Below, piece by piece: positions 12,475 to 21,408 of a DNA stretch of 64,000 bases. A model generated the notes under the pieces. That model saw only the letters and a program-made list of their open reading frames with translations. It did no database searches and was not told the origin of the DNA. This DNA comes from Rhodobacteraceae bacterium HLUCCO18 (GTDB lineage Bacteria > Pseudomonadota > Alphaproteobacteria > Rhodobacterales > Rhodobacteraceae). Where the stretch lies: the NCBI GenBank assembly GCA_001314805.1, contig LJSY01000004.1, positions 53,375 to 117,374 on the forward strand. Direction: 5' to 3'. Made by a program: the position numbers and the translations under genes. Each line of letters begins with the position of its first letter. The stretch's first letter is position 1.

Positions 12475-13088
12475 TCTTTCCCTCGTTTCTTTTTTTGGCC
12501 GCCGCCACGCCAGCCATCTTACCCCGATTCTCCGCACGGCGCGCGTGCGAGGCGATACAGTGCACCAACACGACCTTCGCAACCGCACGCGCCCGAAAAT
12601 GCGCATCGATGGCATGGTGGAATATGGTTAGAGCAAAATTAACACATGCGCGCCGACCTAAAGCGCCGCGCAACTGCTCAATCCCAAATCCTCAAGGTCG
12701 CGGGGCTTTCGAAGCGCGTGCGGATGTCCGGCGGCCATTCGATCACCTGACGGTCGATCGCGACCCCACACATTCCGACCGACGGGTTGCTGCGGGTACG
12801 GTGTTTCGACCTACTCCGTCACCGACCCTGTCCATTCGGCGACGTCATTTCCGACCCCGGGCGCTGCCCTTCGCTCGCTCCATCCGCCCCCCAGGCGTCT
12901 GAATCACTCGCAGAAGCTAGCGGGAGTCACGCGGGCCTCGCAACATATCTTCTTCCTTGACTCCCCGGGACCTCAAATTTCGAATCTTGGAGCCCGAATT
13001 AAGTGCCTTACGGGGTAATGGAAAATTCGAACGAAAAAAAAGCGCCCGCGAACGGACGCCTTTAAAACAAGGGCGAAGTCGGCCTCGA
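12475..13088. other. 614-bp dnaA-rpsT intergenic region; no gene and no clear DnaA boxes
   Basis: The region upstream of dnaA is less GC-rich than its surroundings in places (about 12620-12660 and 12960-13045). I looked for TTATCCACA-type DnaA boxes on both strands and found none with fewer than two mismatches, and no CtrA TTAA-N7-TTAA pair. It must contain the dnaA promoter and, at its far end, the rpsT terminator. The open frames across it have no protein-like composition. It is not called an origin. Confidence 0.6.
13034..13060 (-). terminator. Rho-independent terminator of rpsT
   Basis: On the minus strand GGCGTCCG, a TTCG tetraloop and CGGGCGCT form an 8-bp stem (two G-U pairs) followed by eight T residues (13041 down to 13034). 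It lies 28 bp after the rpsT stop codon. Confidence 0.85.
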
Positions 13089-13355
13089 TCAGGAGGTCAT
13101 CGCCTTAACGCGGGCGCTCAGGCGGGACATTTTCCGGGACGCGGTGTTCTGGTGCAACACCCCCTTCGTGACGCCGCGCATCAGTTCCGGCTGGGCGGCA
13201 CGAAGCGCTGTTGCCGCGGCGGTCTGATCGCCGGATGCGATGGCTTCCTCGACGCGGCGAAGGAACGTACGGATGCGCGACCGGCGCGCCTTGTTGATCT
13301 GGAAGCGTGCCTCGTTCTGGCGGGCGCGTTTCTTGGCTTGGGGCGAATTTGCCAT
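13089..13355 (-). CDS. rpsT: 30S ribosomal protein S20
   Basis: The 88-aa basic protein matches S20: [15 protein letters not shown] at the N-terminus, a helix-rich Arg/Lys core and the [12 protein letters not shown] segment near the C-terminus. S20 binds 16S rRNA helices early in 30S assembly. The gene has its own terminator and a structured leader, so it is a monocistronic unit beside dnaA, a common alphaproteobacterial arrangement. Confidence 0.97.
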   Translation of the reverse strand: MANSPQAKKRARQNEARFQINKARRSRIRTFLRRVEEAIASGDQTAAATALRAAQPELMRGVTKGVLHQNTASRKMSRLSARVKAMTS

Positions 13356-13373
13356 GGTGTGGGATCTTTCTCT

Positions 13374-13413
13374 TCGGGTCTTCGATACGGTTCCAGGACG
13401 CGGGAAGACCCGA
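13374..13413 (-). promoter_or_regulatory. Stem-loop in the rpsT leader
   Basis: TCGGGTCTTC (13374-13383) and GAAGACCCGA (13404-13413) are perfect 10-bp inverted copies with a 20-nt loop, 18-58 nt upstream of the rpsT start codon. A second hairpin, CCCCGG/CCGGGG with an 8-nt loop, lies just upstream at about 13417-13436. Neither is followed by a T-run, so they look like mRNA leader structures rather than terminators; autoregulation by S20 is possible but unproven. Confidence 0.5.
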
Positions 13414-13543
13414 GAGCCCCGGGTTCGCTACCGGGGTGATCTGGCCAAAGCGGGCCTCACGCGCATGTCTGATCGCGGCCGATAAGCGAAATCGGCACGA
13501 AAGGAAAGCCCCAGGCCGCATTTTGCGCGGGCAATGGCCCGGT

Positions 13544-14320
13544 TTACTTGTCGCGGAACTGCGGTTCGCGCTTTTCGAGGAAGGCCGACATGCCCTCGGA
13601 CTGGTCCTCGGTCGCGAAAAGCGCGTGGAACAGCCGCCGCTCGAACAACAGGCCCTCGCTCAGCGGCGTTTCGTAGGCACGGTTGACGGCCTCTTTCACG
13701 GCCATGACGGTGACGGCCGACTTCTCGGTGATCTTGGCGGCCGCGCCCATCGCTTCTTCCATCAGCTTCTTGGCGGGCACCACCCGGCTGACGAGGCCCG
13801 AGCGCTCGGCCTCCTCGGCGGTCATGAAACGGCCCGTGAGGTGCATGTCCATCGACTTCGACTTGCCGGCGAAGCGCGTGAGCCGCTGGGTCCCGCCGAT
13901 CCCGGCCACGACGCCGAGGTTGATCTCGGGCTGGCCGAACTTGGCGGTGTCGGCAGCGATGATGAAGTCGCACATCATGGCAAGTTCGCAGCCGCCCCCA
14001 AGCGCGTAGCCCGCGACCGCGGCGATGATCGGCTTGCGGCAGCGGAGCATCTGCTGGACCTCGGCGCCGAACATGTCTGAGGTGAAGGCTTCCACGAAGG
14101 TCTTCTCCGCCATCTCCCTGATGTCGGCACCGGCCGCGAAGGCCTTTTCCGAACCGGTCAGCACGACGCATCGGACCTTCTCGTTCTCTTCGGCGGATTT
14201 CAGCGCCTTGCCGAGTTCACCCAGCAGCTGCGTGTTGAGCGCGTTCATCGCGTCGGGGCGGTTGAGCTTGATCAGCGCGATATGATCCTCGATCTCGACG
14301 ATCAGCGTTTCATAGGCCAT
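13544..14320 (-). CDS. Enoyl-CoA hydratase
   Basis: The 258-aa crotonase-fold protein hydrates 2-trans-enoyl-CoA in fatty-acid beta-oxidation. The two catalytic glutamates are present: E112 in [11 protein letters not shown] and E132 in GQPEINLGV. The oxyanion-hole segments AFAAGADI and GYALGGG are intact, and the protein ends with the usual [10 protein letters not shown]. Its place between mutM and rpsT is common in Rhodobacteraceae and does not itself point to a pathway. Confidence 0.93.
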   Translation of the reverse strand: MAYETLIVEIEDHIALIKLNRPDAMNALNTQLLGELGKALKSAEENEKVRCVVLTGSEKAFAAGADIREMAEKTFVEAFTSDMFGAEVQQMLRCRKPIIAAVAGYALGGGCELAMMCDFIIAADTAKFGQPEINLGVVAGIGGTQRLTRFAGKSKSMDMHLTGRFMTAEEAERSGLVSRVVPAKKLMEEAMGAAAKITEKSAVTVMAVKEAVNRAYETPLSEGLLFERRLFHALFATEDQSEGMSAFLEKREPQFRDK

Positions 14321-14413
14321 GCGTCGGAAACTCCGGCTGTTTCGGGGGCCCGCGTCGCGTGTGCGGCGGGCGCTCAGAGGGGCAGGGTTAGCATCGCCAG
14401 CGCTGGGTTCAAG

Positions 14414-15280
14414 CTATCTTTGACAGATCGGGCAATAGAAGCTCGACCGTCCGGACTGCACCTTTCGGCGGATGACGCCACGGCAATCGGGGGTTTGGCA
14501 GGGGTCGTCTTCGCGCCCGTAGACACGGAAACTGTGCTGGAAATAGCCCAGATCGCCATCGGCCTGCCGGTAGTCGCGGAGGGAGGAGCCGCCGGCCTCG
14601 ATCGCCTCGGCCAGAACGGTGCGGATGTCGCCCACGAGCCGCGTGATCCGTGGCCGGGAGATCCGCCCGGCGTGCCGCAGGGGCGAGATACCCGACCGGT
14701 AAAGCGCCTCGCACACGTAGATATTGCCAAGCCCGGCGACGATCCGCTGGTCCAGAAGGGCCGCCTTGACCGGCGTGCGTTTGCCCGCGAAGGCCATGGC
14801 GAGGTGATCCTCGTGGAACGCGTTGCCCAGCGGTTCCGGGCCCAGCCCGCCGAGCAGCCAGTGCGCGTCCACCTGGTCCGTGGGCGAAAGGTCCATGGCG
14901 CCGAAGCGCCGCGCGTCGTTGAAGGTGATGCGCGCGCCGGCCTCGGTGTCGAGCACGACGTGGTCGTGCTTCTCGGGCGCGGGATGGGCGTGGTGGAAGA
15001 CGCCCGGCACGGCGCGGGCCGCATCGCCCGCCGAGACGATCATGCGGCCGGACATGCCGAGATGGATGATCAGCGTCTCGCCGGTCGACAGATCGGCGAG
15101 GATGTATTTCGACCGGCGGCGCAGGCGCTCGACGCGGGCGCCGGTCAGCCGCTCGGCCATGCGCTCGGGGAAGGGCCAGCGCAGATCGGGGCGGTTCACG
15201 CGCGCGGTCGCGATCACGGCGCCCTCCAGCACGGGGGCAAGCCCGCGACGGACTGTCTCGACTTCGGGCAGTTCGGGCAA
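14414..15280 (-). CDS. mutM: Formamidopyrimidine-DNA glycosylase (MutM/Fpg)
   Basis: The 288-aa base-excision repair enzyme removes 8-oxoguanine and formamidopyrimidines. Because the N-terminal proline is the catalytic nucleophile, the start must be the TTG at 15280, giving [13 protein letters not shown]; it is preceded by AAAAGGA at good spacing. Other hallmarks are K-YIL (K55 region), the helix-two-turn-helix segment [17 protein letters not shown] and the C-terminal zinc finger with CQTPDC and CPIC. The open frame continues upstream to 15484, but no functional MutM could start there. Divergent from ubiE. Confidence 0.95.
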   Translation of the reverse strand: MPELPEVETVRRGLAPVLEGAVIATARVNRPDLRWPFPERMAERLTGARVERLRRRSKYILADLSTGETLIIHLGMSGRMIVSAGDAARAVPGVFHHAHPAPEKHDHVVLDTEAGARITFNDARRFGAMDLSPTDQVDAHWLLGGLGPEPLGNAFHEDHLAMAFAGKRTPVKAALLDQRIVAGLGNIYVCEALYRSGISPLRHAGRISRPRITRLVGDIRTVLAEAIEAGGSSLRDYRQADGDLGYFQHSFRVYGREDDPCQTPDCRGVIRRKVQSGRSSFYCPICQR

Positions 15281-15380
15281 GGCGCGCTTTCCTTTTGGCG
15301 GGGGCGGGGTGTAACGCCGCGTTGCGGCCCCTCGGACGAGGTCTATAACAAGGGTCGTCCAAGCCGGAGCACAAGCCCAG

Positions 15381-16145
15381 ATGACCGACAAGACAGACAC
15401 GACCGAAGCGGAAACCACGCATTTCGGGTTCCAGACGGTCGACGAAAAGGAAAAGGCCGGTCTGGTCCACGGCGTCTTCACCAACGTGGCCAGCCGCTAC
15501 GACATCATGAACGACGTGATGAGCGGGGGCGTCCATCGGCTCTGGAAGGATGCGATGATGGACTGGCTCGCCCCGCGCGACGGCCAGCGCCTGCTGGACG
15601 TGGCGGGCGGGACGGGCGACGTCGCGTTCCGCTTTCTCAGGCGCGCGCCGGGGGCGACCGCCACCGTGCTCGACATGACCGAACCGATGCTGATCGAGGG
15701 GCAGAAGCGGGCCGAGGCGACGCAGGTCGCCGACAAGCTCGACTGGGTCGTGGGCGACGCCATGGCGCTGCCGTTCGACGACAGTTCCTTCGACGTCTAC
15801 ACGATCAGTTTCGGCATCAGGAACGTCACGCGCATTCCCGACGCCCTGTCGGAGGCCTATCGCGTTCTCAGGCCCGGCGGGCGGCTCATGGTGCTGGAGT
15901 TCAGCCAGTTGCCGAATGACGGGCTGCAGAAGCTTTACGACCTCTATTCCTTCAACGTGATCCCGCGCATGGGGCAGGTGATCGCCGGGGATCGCGACAG
16001 TTACCAGTACCTCGTCGAATCGATCCGCAAGTTCCCCGATCAGGAGACATTCGCCTCCATGATCCGCGCCGCCGGGTTCGAGCGCGTCGCCTATCGCAAC
16101 CTTTCGTTCGGGATCGCGGCGCTGCATTCGGGCTGGAAGATCTGA
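15381..16145 (+). CDS. ubiE: Ubiquinone/menaquinone C-methyltransferase UbiE
   Basis: The 254-aa SAM-dependent methyltransferase carries out the C-methylation of 2-polyprenyl-6-methoxybenzoquinol in ubiquinone synthesis. Motif [16 protein letters not shown] (about residues 71-85) and the UbiE signature segments [17 protein letters not shown] (about 38-54) and [14 protein letters not shown] are intact. It is followed after one base by ubiB, forming a two-gene operon. Confidence 0.97.
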   Translation: MTDKTDTTEAETTHFGFQTVDEKEKAGLVHGVFTNVASRYDIMNDVMSGGVHRLWKDAMMDWLAPRDGQRLLDVAGGTGDVAFRFLRRAPGATATVLDMTEPMLIEGQKRAEATQVADKLDWVVGDAMALPFDDSSFDVYTISFGIRNVTRIPDALSEAYRVLRPGGRLMVLEFSQLPNDGLQKLYDLYSFNVIPRMGQVIAGDRDSYQYLVESIRKFPDQETFASMIRAAGFERVAYRNLSFGIAALHSGWKI

Positions 16146-16146
16146 G

Positions 16147-17673
16147 GTGAGGGGCCCGCACAACATCTGGCGGCTCGTGCGCACCGGCGCGACATTCGAG
16201 CGGACCGGCGCGATGGGCGCGGTGCTGGAGGCGATGGATGCGCCCGCGCCCGTCCGTGTCGTGGCCCGCGTGCTGGGCTGGCCCTTCAAGTGGCTTGGCC
16301 TGCGCGGCGATCCCAGGGTGCCGCCGGTGCCGCGCGCGCTGACCGCGCTGGGCCCGGCCTATATCAAGTTCGGCCAGATCCTGTCGACGCGCCCCGACGT
16401 GGTGGGCGACCGCCTTGCGGGTGAGTTGCAGGTGTTGCAGGACAAGCTGCCGCCGTTTCCCACCGACGTGGCCCGCCGTGTCGTGGAGCACGAGATGGAG
16501 AAACCGCTCGGCGCGCTGTTCACGGAGTTCTCGGACGCGGTGGCGGCGGCCTCCATCGCGCAGGTGCACAAGGCCAAGCTGGTCGGGACCGAACGCGCGG
16601 TCGCCGTCAAGATCCTGCGGCCCGGGATCGAACGGGCGTTTCGCAAGGATATCGACGCCTTCTACCTGATCGCCTGGGTGATCGAGACAGTCTCGCCGGC
16701 CTCCCGCAGGCTCCGGCCGCGGGCCGTGATCGAGCATTTCGAAGGCGTCGTGATGCAGGAGCTCGACCTCAGGATCGAATCCTCCGCCGCCGGCGAGTTC
16801 GCCGCCAATACGGAGGACGATCCGGGCTTCGTGGTGCCGCAGGTCGAGTGGTTCCTGTCCTCGCGCCGGATGATGACGCTGGGCTGGGCCGAGGGCATCC
16901 CGTTGTCGGATCTGGCCGCGATCGACGCGGCGGGTCATGATCGCAAGGCGCTGGCCACGCGCGTGCTGCAGACGTTCCTGCGCCATGCGCTGCGCGACGG
17001 GTTCTTTCACGCCGACATGCATCAGGGGAACCTGAAGGTCGCCCCGAACGGGGATGTCGTCGCGCTCGATTTCGGGATCATGGGGCGGATCGACGAGTAC
17101 ACGCGCCGCGTCTATGCCGAGATCCTCTACGGCTTCATTCGCAAGGATTACCGGCGCGTGGCCGAGGTTCATTTCGAGGCCGGTTACGTGCCGCCGGACC
17201 GCGACGTGGGCGAGTTCGCGCAGGCGCTGCGTTCGGTGGGCGAGCCCATCTTCGGCATGGACGCGAGCCGCATCTCCATGGCGCGGCTTCTGTCCTACCT
17301 GTTCGAAGTGACCGAGCGCTTCGGGATGGAGACGCGCACCGAGCTGATCTTGCTGCAGCGCACCATGGTGGTGGTGGAGGGCGTGGCCCGGTCGCTCGAT
17401 CCGTCGATGAACATCTGGACGGTCGCGCGCCCTGTGGTCGAGGAATACATCCGCGAGAATATCGGGCCCAAGGCGCTTGTGCGCGATCTTGCGACCACGG
17501 CGCGGGTGCTGGCGCGGTTCGGTCCGCGCCTGCCGCAACTGGCCGAGGGGGCGCTGATCGCCCAGGCCAACCCGCCGCGCCGCGAGGTGCGGTCCCCCTG
17601 GCCCGAGCGTGCGGCTTATGCCGCCGGTGGCGCGGGGCTTCTGGCGGTGGTCATCCTGATCCTGGGTATCTAG
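16147..17673 (+). CDS. ubiB: ABC1/ADCK-family ubiquinone biosynthesis protein UbiB
   Basis: The 508-aa atypical kinase-like ATPase supports ubiquinone synthesis at the inner membrane. The KxGQ motif is seen in AYIKFGQILSTRPDVV (about residues 72-87), the AAS nucleotide loop in VAAASIAQVHKA, and kinase-like residues in FHADMHQGNL and ALDFGIMGR. The C-terminus has a hydrophobic anchor (AAGGAGLLAVVILILGI). It starts with GTG two bases after the ubiE stop. Its TAG overlaps the flgD stop codon on the other strand (CTAG, 17670-17673). Confidence 0.94.
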   Translation: MRGPHNIWRLVRTGATFERTGAMGAVLEAMDAPAPVRVVARVLGWPFKWLGLRGDPRVPPVPRALTALGPAYIKFGQILSTRPDVVGDRLAGELQVLQDKLPPFPTDVARRVVEHEMEKPLGALFTEFSDAVAAASIAQVHKAKLVGTERAVAVKILRPGIERAFRKDIDAFYLIAWVIETVSPASRRLRPRAVIEHFEGVVMQELDLRIESSAAGEFAANTEDDPGFVVPQVEWFLSSRRMMTLGWAEGIPLSDLAAIDAAGHDRKALATRVLQTFLRHALRDGFFHADMHQGNLKVAPNGDVVALDFGIMGRIDEYTRRVYAEILYGFIRKDYRRVAEVHFEAGYVPPDRDVGEFAQALRSVGEPIFGMDASRISMARLLSYLFEVTERFGMETRTELILLQRTMVVVEGVARSLDPSMNIWTVARPVVEEYIRENIGPKALVRDLATTARVLARFGPRLPQLAEGALIAQANPPRREVRSPWPERAAYAAGGAGLLAVVILILGI

Positions 17674-18350
17674 GTCTCCGGGGGCCGCAGGCCGGTTACG
17701 GCTTCGGCCGGCACCTGAACCCCGCCCGGCATCGTCAGCAGGATCTTCCCGTCGCGCAGCTGTGCCTCTTGGATCGTCGCGCTGACGCTTGCGGGCCGGG
17801 TGTCGACGAGGTCCTCTCCGTCCCAGTTCTCGACCGCGAGGCCATAGTTACCCGGTGGCAGGGTCCGTCCGCTCAGGTCCCTTCCCGTCCATTCGAACGC
17901 CGCCTCCGAGAGCGGGACCGGAAGCCGCTGAACCACCGAACCTGCGCTGTTCGTCACGATCAGTTCCATCCGGTCCGCCCCGGGCGATGGCGTCGACTGC
18001 ACGGTCACGGGCGCGCCGGTGAAGGCCACCGGCATCTCTGCCGAGGCCTGCATGCCGATCCAGCCGCTCAGCTCGCCCATGCCGAGGGTGGCGAAACCGT
18101 TCGACAGCGTCTCGAGCAGCTGGTTGGTGCGCACCTGCTGCTCGACCCCGGAAAACGTCGCCAGCTGGGTGGCGAATTCCGTGGATTCCATCGGTTTGAG
18201 CGGGTCCTGGTTCTTCAGCTGCGTGGTCAGAAGCTGCAGGAACGTCTGGAAATCAGCGGTGATGACGGACTGGTCCTGCGCGGCGACAGAGGCGGCGGCC
18301 CTGTCCGCACGGGACGCGTCGGGGCGAGAGGTGTTGGGAAGGATCTCCAT
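17670..18350 (-). CDS. flgD: Flagellar hook capping / assembly protein FlgD
   Basis: The 226-aa protein is the scaffold needed for hook assembly. The N-terminal FlgD signature FLQLLTTQLKNQDPLKPMESTEFATQLATFSGVEQQ region (about residues 37-72) is clear, and the rest fits the FlgD Tudor/Ig-like domains (ending in MPGGVQVPAEAVTGL). It sits directly downstream of fliK on the same strand (gap 15 bp), a typical hook-length/hook-cap pair. Confidence 0.94.
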   Translation of the reverse strand: MEILPNTSRPDASRADRAAASVAAQDQSVITADFQTFLQLLTTQLKNQDPLKPMESTEFATQLATFSGVEQQVRTNQLLETLSNGFATLGMGELSGWIGMQASAEMPVAFTGAPVTVQSTPSPGADRMELIVTNSAGSVVQRLPVPLSEAAFEWTGRDLSGRTLPPGNYGLAVENWDGEDLVDTRPASVSATIQEAQLRDGKILLTMPGGVQVPAEAVTGLRPPET

Positions 18351-18365
18351 CGGGTGGCCTTTCGG

Positions 18366-20411
18366 TCAGAGTCTCAGGTCGAGTGCGCGGGTCGGGTCGT
18401 GGGGTGGCAGCCATGGGGCAGGCGTATGCGGCGCGCCGGGAATGGCGTCGGCGCCGGGTTCGGGATTTCCTCGCTCCGGTGTGGCCGCACCGCGATCGGG
18501 CGCAGCGCCCGAGCCGTCCCAGCCCGTGCCCACGCGGACATTGGGCGCGTCGAGGCCGGCGCGGCTGAATTCCTGCGCGAGGATGTCCAGATGCCGTCGC
18601 ATGAGCTCGGCCGTTTCCGGGCGGTCCGCGACGATCGACAGGGTCATGACGCCCCCGGCCTCCAGGAGGGTCATCCGCACCCGGCCAAGCTCCGGCGGGT
18701 CGAGGGCGAGTTCCAACGTGCCGCTGCCCATGTCGCTGATCGGCCTGGGGAGGCTTGCCGTGATATGCTGGGCGATCTGCTGCGGCGTCGCGGTGCCTGC
18801 GCCGGCGAAGGTGGCCGGACACGCCGTGCCGCCTTGGGCCGGCATCGGCTGTTGGCCACTGGCCGAAGCCGCGGGCTCGGCCCCCACCATGGTGCCGATT
18901 TCCGGCGCAAGGGACGTCGCGACCGCGATGTCGGCCCGCAACGCAGGTGTCGCGGGCGGGGTCGCTTGGGTTATCCGTGGCGGCGATTGCGTGTTTTCGG
19001 GACCGATCCTTTGCGGCGGCATGCCCCCTTCCCCGCTCATGAGCGGCCCCGGTCGATCTGTTCCCTCGACGGACCCGCGCGGGACCTCGGTCGACCCGGG
19101 TGTCTGGCCCGGCCCGGTCGCGATGCCCGGAGGCATCTCGAGGGGAGGGCGCGATGGCAGCGCGTTGCGTGCGGCAGATGGCGGGCCCTCCGGATCGATC
19201 CCGGTCGCGCCGGGTGTGTCCGGGATGGCCGTCCCCGGTTGGCGTATCGCATCCTGTGTGTGCCCCGATGGCAATGAATGGTCTGCGGGCGCCGCCTGCG
19301 TTGCGCGTTGCGCGGTGTCAGGGACCGTCCGAGGGAGGCCGGGCCGATCGCTCCCGCTTCGGTCCATTGAAAACGAGCCTTGCGGCGGCATGGTGACGGG
19401 CGACGCGACGTTCCGAGCCTTGCCATGTGGCACGGGAAGGATGGCGGGGGCTGGGGCCCCCGTCTCCGCGTCGGTGCCGGCGGCGCGCGGGACGATGGTT
19501 GGCACGCCCACTGTCGCCACCTGCGTCGGGCTGCCCTTCTGTCCGGATCGGGCCGCCTTCGCGGCGAGGTCCACCGAAGCGCCATGGCGGGTGTAATGGA
19601 CCGCCTGTCCGGCCTCCGGCTGCGCAGGCCCGCGGTGTCGGGCGAGGGCTTCTGCCTTGTGCTGCGTGTCATCCGCCGGAACATGCGGGTCAAGTGCCGC
19701 GCCCTCCGTCGTCCCCGTCCGGTCAATGGGCCGCGGTGTCGCGACCGGTGGCCCATCCCCGCGAGGCCGGGGAGACGGGGCGGACAGCCCCGCATCGGTG
19801 GCGCCTGGACCTGCCCCGGCGCCCGCCCCCCTGGTTTGCGATTGCGTCGACACGGACGCTGACAGGTGAGGAGTCAGGGTGGGCGGATCGCTTGCCGCAG
19901 GGTCGCGTGACGGTCCGGGGGATGCAGCGACCGGCGCGTCGGGGCGGAATTCGGGGCGTGTGCCCAGATCGGAGGCATCGGGTCGGGGCGGCACGATCGG
20001 TTCCTCCGCCACCGGGGTGTCGCCGCGCGCGACGGAGTCCGGAGGCGACAGGGCGTCCGGAGGTGGCGCAGAGTCCGGAGGTGACGCGGAGTCCGGAGGT
20101 GACAGGGTGTCCGGAGGTGACAGGGTGTCCGGAGGTGGCGGGAACTGTGCTCCGACTGCGGCGTTGTCGGCCACGCCCCAGGGCGTTCCCTTCGTGCCGG
20201 TGACAGCTGCGGCTGGCTGCGACACGTCCCCGGGCGTGTCGTCGGGAGACGCGCCAGCCGTTCCATCATTCCGGTCCGGCGCGGAGACAAGATCTGCGAA
20301 ACCATCCCCGTCCCCCGTGTCGGACCGGTCATGGCCACGCTCTCTTCCGGTCGGGAACGGGGCAAAGAAGCCGAAAGGCCGCGGCGACGGCAAGGGTGAA
20401 GGAGCATCCAT
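18366..20411 (-). CDS. fliK: Flagellar hook-length control protein FliK
   Basis: The 681-aa protein is mostly low-complexity Pro/Ala/Ser/Thr/Asp sequence (residues 1 to about 540), as expected for the secreted molecular ruler, and ends in a FliK C-terminal domain with GTLELALDPPELGRVRMTLL and RPETAELMRRHLDIL (about 590-640), the part that switches export specificity through FlhB. Residues about 88-125 are encoded by an 18-bp tandem repeat giving PPDTLS/PPDSAS units. The large N-terminal region is not conserved, so the exact start is less sure than the family. Confidence 0.85.
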   Translation of the reverse strand: MDAPSPLPSPRPFGFFAPFPTGRERGHDRSDTGDGDGFADLVSAPDRNDGTAGASPDDTPGDVSQPAAAVTGTKGTPWGVADNAAVGAQFPPPPDTLSPPDTLSPPDSASPPDSAPPPDALSPPDSVARGDTPVAEEPIVPPRPDASDLGTRPEFRPDAPVAASPGPSRDPAASDPPTLTPHLSASVSTQSQTRGAGAGAGPGATDAGLSAPSPRPRGDGPPVATPRPIDRTGTTEGAALDPHVPADDTQHKAEALARHRGPAQPEAGQAVHYTRHGASVDLAAKAARSGQKGSPTQVATVGVPTIVPRAAGTDAETGAPAPAILPVPHGKARNVASPVTMPPQGSFSMDRSGSDRPGLPRTVPDTAQRATQAAPADHSLPSGHTQDAIRQPGTAIPDTPGATGIDPEGPPSAARNALPSRPPLEMPPGIATGPGQTPGSTEVPRGSVEGTDRPGPLMSGEGGMPPQRIGPENTQSPPRITQATPPATPALRADIAVATSLAPEIGTMVGAEPAASASGQQPMPAQGGTACPATFAGAGTATPQQIAQHITASLPRPISDMGSGTLELALDPPELGRVRMTLLEAGGVMTLSIVADRPETAELMRRHLDILAQEFSRAGLDAPNVRVGTGWDGSGAAPDRGAATPERGNPEPGADAIPGAPHTPAPWLPPHDPTRALDLRL
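20038..20141 (-). repeat. 18-bp tandem repeat inside fliK
   Basis: Five full units (starts at 20038, 20056, 20074, 20092 and 20110 on the plus strand, each beginning TCCGGAGG) and a partial sixth from 20128. Each unit keeps the frame and encodes a PPDxxS hexapeptide. Two adjacent units (20092-20127 region) differ by few bases, suggesting recent expansion. Confidence 0.9.
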
Positions 20412-20524
20412 TCTGGCTGTCCGTGGTTCCTGGATCCGAGCTGCGTCTTACGCGCCGCGCCCTTACGGAATCTTTACACCGGGGCGTCAGGCTGCGTGAA
20501 AATCCCTCCAATGCGAGACGTTTC

Positions 20525-20836
20525 ATGCAGATCGACAGTCCCGCCATCCCACCGGGCGTGCCACGCCATCCCGCCGGCCGCATCGAAGGTGCCGCCGGGG
20601 CCGATGGCCACGAGGCCCTTCGCGCGGTCGCGCGCGATCTGGAGGCCGCCTTTCTTGCGGAAATGCTCAAGCATTCGGGGCTGGGCGCCGGGTCGGATGC
20701 GTTCGGCGGCGGCGTTGGCGAGGCTCAGTTCACGTCGTTCCTGAACCAGGAGCATGCCCGCCTGTTCGCGGAGCGTGGCGGCATCGGGCTGGCGGAAGGC
20801 ATCTTTCGCGCCCTCGTTGCGCGGGACGGCACATGA
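20525..20836 (+). CDS. Rod-binding protein, FlgJ N-terminal-domain type (CheL-like)
   Basis: The 103-aa protein has only the FlgJ rod-scaffold domain: VARDLEAAFLAEMLKHSGLGAG and GEAQFTSFLNQEHARLFAERGGIGLAEGIF match that family, without the C-terminal peptidoglycan hydrolase domain of gammaproteobacterial FlgJ. In alphaproteobacteria the hydrolase is a separate SLT protein, which is present here at 35101-35856. The ATG at 20525 starts MQIDSPAIP; the longer frame from 20396 runs over fliK and its promoter. It overlaps the next gene by ATGA. Confidence 0.85.
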   Translation: MQIDSPAIPPGVPRHPAGRIEGAAGADGHEALRAVARDLEAAFLAEMLKHSGLGAGSDAFGGGVGEAQFTSFLNQEHARLFAERGGIGLAEGIFRALVARDGT

Positions 20837-21177
20837 GGCCCTTCGCGGAGGCCGACCGCGCGGCATCGCGGCTCGAAGCGCTGCTCGCCGAACAGCACGT
20901 CGCCTTGCGGACGGGGCAGTTGGAGACGCTCGGGGCCATCGGGCCGCGGCTCGAACGGGCGATGGGACTGCTGACCCCGGGCGTCCCACCGCAGCAGCTT
21001 GCACGGCTCAGGGAGATGGCGGCCGAGAACGCGCGGCTGATCCGTGCCGCGCTCTCCGGTATCGCGGAGGTTCGTTCTCTGCGCACGGGCGCGCAGGGCA
21101 CGCGCCTGTCAACCTATGACGCCTCGGGGCGCCTGTCTTCGCAGGCGGCCATCGGGCAGACCCTCGCGCGCCGCTAG
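20833..21177 (+). CDS. FlgN-like flagellar export chaperone
   Basis: The 114-aa all-helical protein is coupled to the rod-binding gene by an ATGA overlap. Its length, helix-only composition (EADRAASRLEALLAEQHVALRTGQLETL) and the C-terminal STYDASGRL segment fit the FlgN/FlgK-chaperone family described for Rhodobacterales. FlgN keeps hook-associated proteins export-competent. Identity is by family resemblance and context, not by a strong motif. Confidence 0.65.
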   Translation: MRPFAEADRAASRLEALLAEQHVALRTGQLETLGAIGPRLERAMGLLTPGVPPQQLARLREMAAENARLIRAALSGIAEVRSLRTGAQGTRLSTYDASGRLSSQAAIGQTLARR

Positions 21178-21341
21178 GCCTCACCGTTTCGTGGGAAAAT
21201 GTCGCGGATTTTCGCGGAATGAGATCCAAGCGACCTGGCGATTTAGCGGCTTGTTCACGGATTATTCCGATGGTTGGCCCCGCACCGCTTCGTGTGGCGT
21301 GGCACCGCCAAGGGGCCGCAGGCGTCAGAATGACGATTGGA

Positions 21342-21359
21342 CGGGTCGGAACCGACCCG
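21342..21359 (+). promoter_or_regulatory. Inverted repeat in the flagellin leader/promoter region
   Basis: CGGGTCGG, AA, CCGACCCG is an 8+2+8 inverted repeat, 50 bp upstream of the flagellin start codon. It could be an operator for a dimeric regulator or, if transcribed, an mRNA hairpin. The surrounding 231-bp gap (21178-21408) otherwise holds the flagellin promoter, which I could not assign. Confidence 0.5.
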
Positions 21360-21376
21360 ATGACCTTGGGCGCGAA

Positions 21377-21388
21377 ATCGGCGCCGAT
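21377..21388 (+). promoter_or_regulatory. 12-bp perfect palindrome before flagellin ribosome-binding site
   Basis: ATCGGCGCCGAT is self-complementary and ends about 6 bases before the AAGGAAGGGA Shine-Dalgarno region. It contains GCCGATAC, which resembles a FliA (sigma28) -10 element, but the -35 match is poor. It is equally a candidate structural target for FlbT on the flagellin mRNA. Confidence 0.4.
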
Positions 21389-21408
21389 ACATTGAAGGAA
21401 GGGACAAC

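Noticed and set aside
12640-12655. AATTAACACATG as a DnaA box
   Set aside because: More than two mismatches from TTATCCACA and only one copy.
12393-12902. 169-aa open frame upstream of dnaA
   Set aside because: Composition is not protein-like, no ribosome-binding site, no resemblance to any family; antisense to dnaA at its start.
17769-19596. Plus-strand open frames of about 500 aa opposite flgD/fliK
   Set aside because: FlgD and the FliK C-terminal domain are recognised on the minus strand; plus frames are low-complexity by-products of high GC.
20463-20477. TTAC-N7-TTAC between fliK and the FlgJ-like gene as a CtrA box
   Set aside because: Both half sites deviate from TTAA; spacing fits but the evidence is too weak to call it.
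21383-21390. FliA (sigma28) -10 element GCCGATAC before flagellin
   Set aside because: The expected TAAA -35 at the right distance is missing; the match is part of a palindrome and could be chance.
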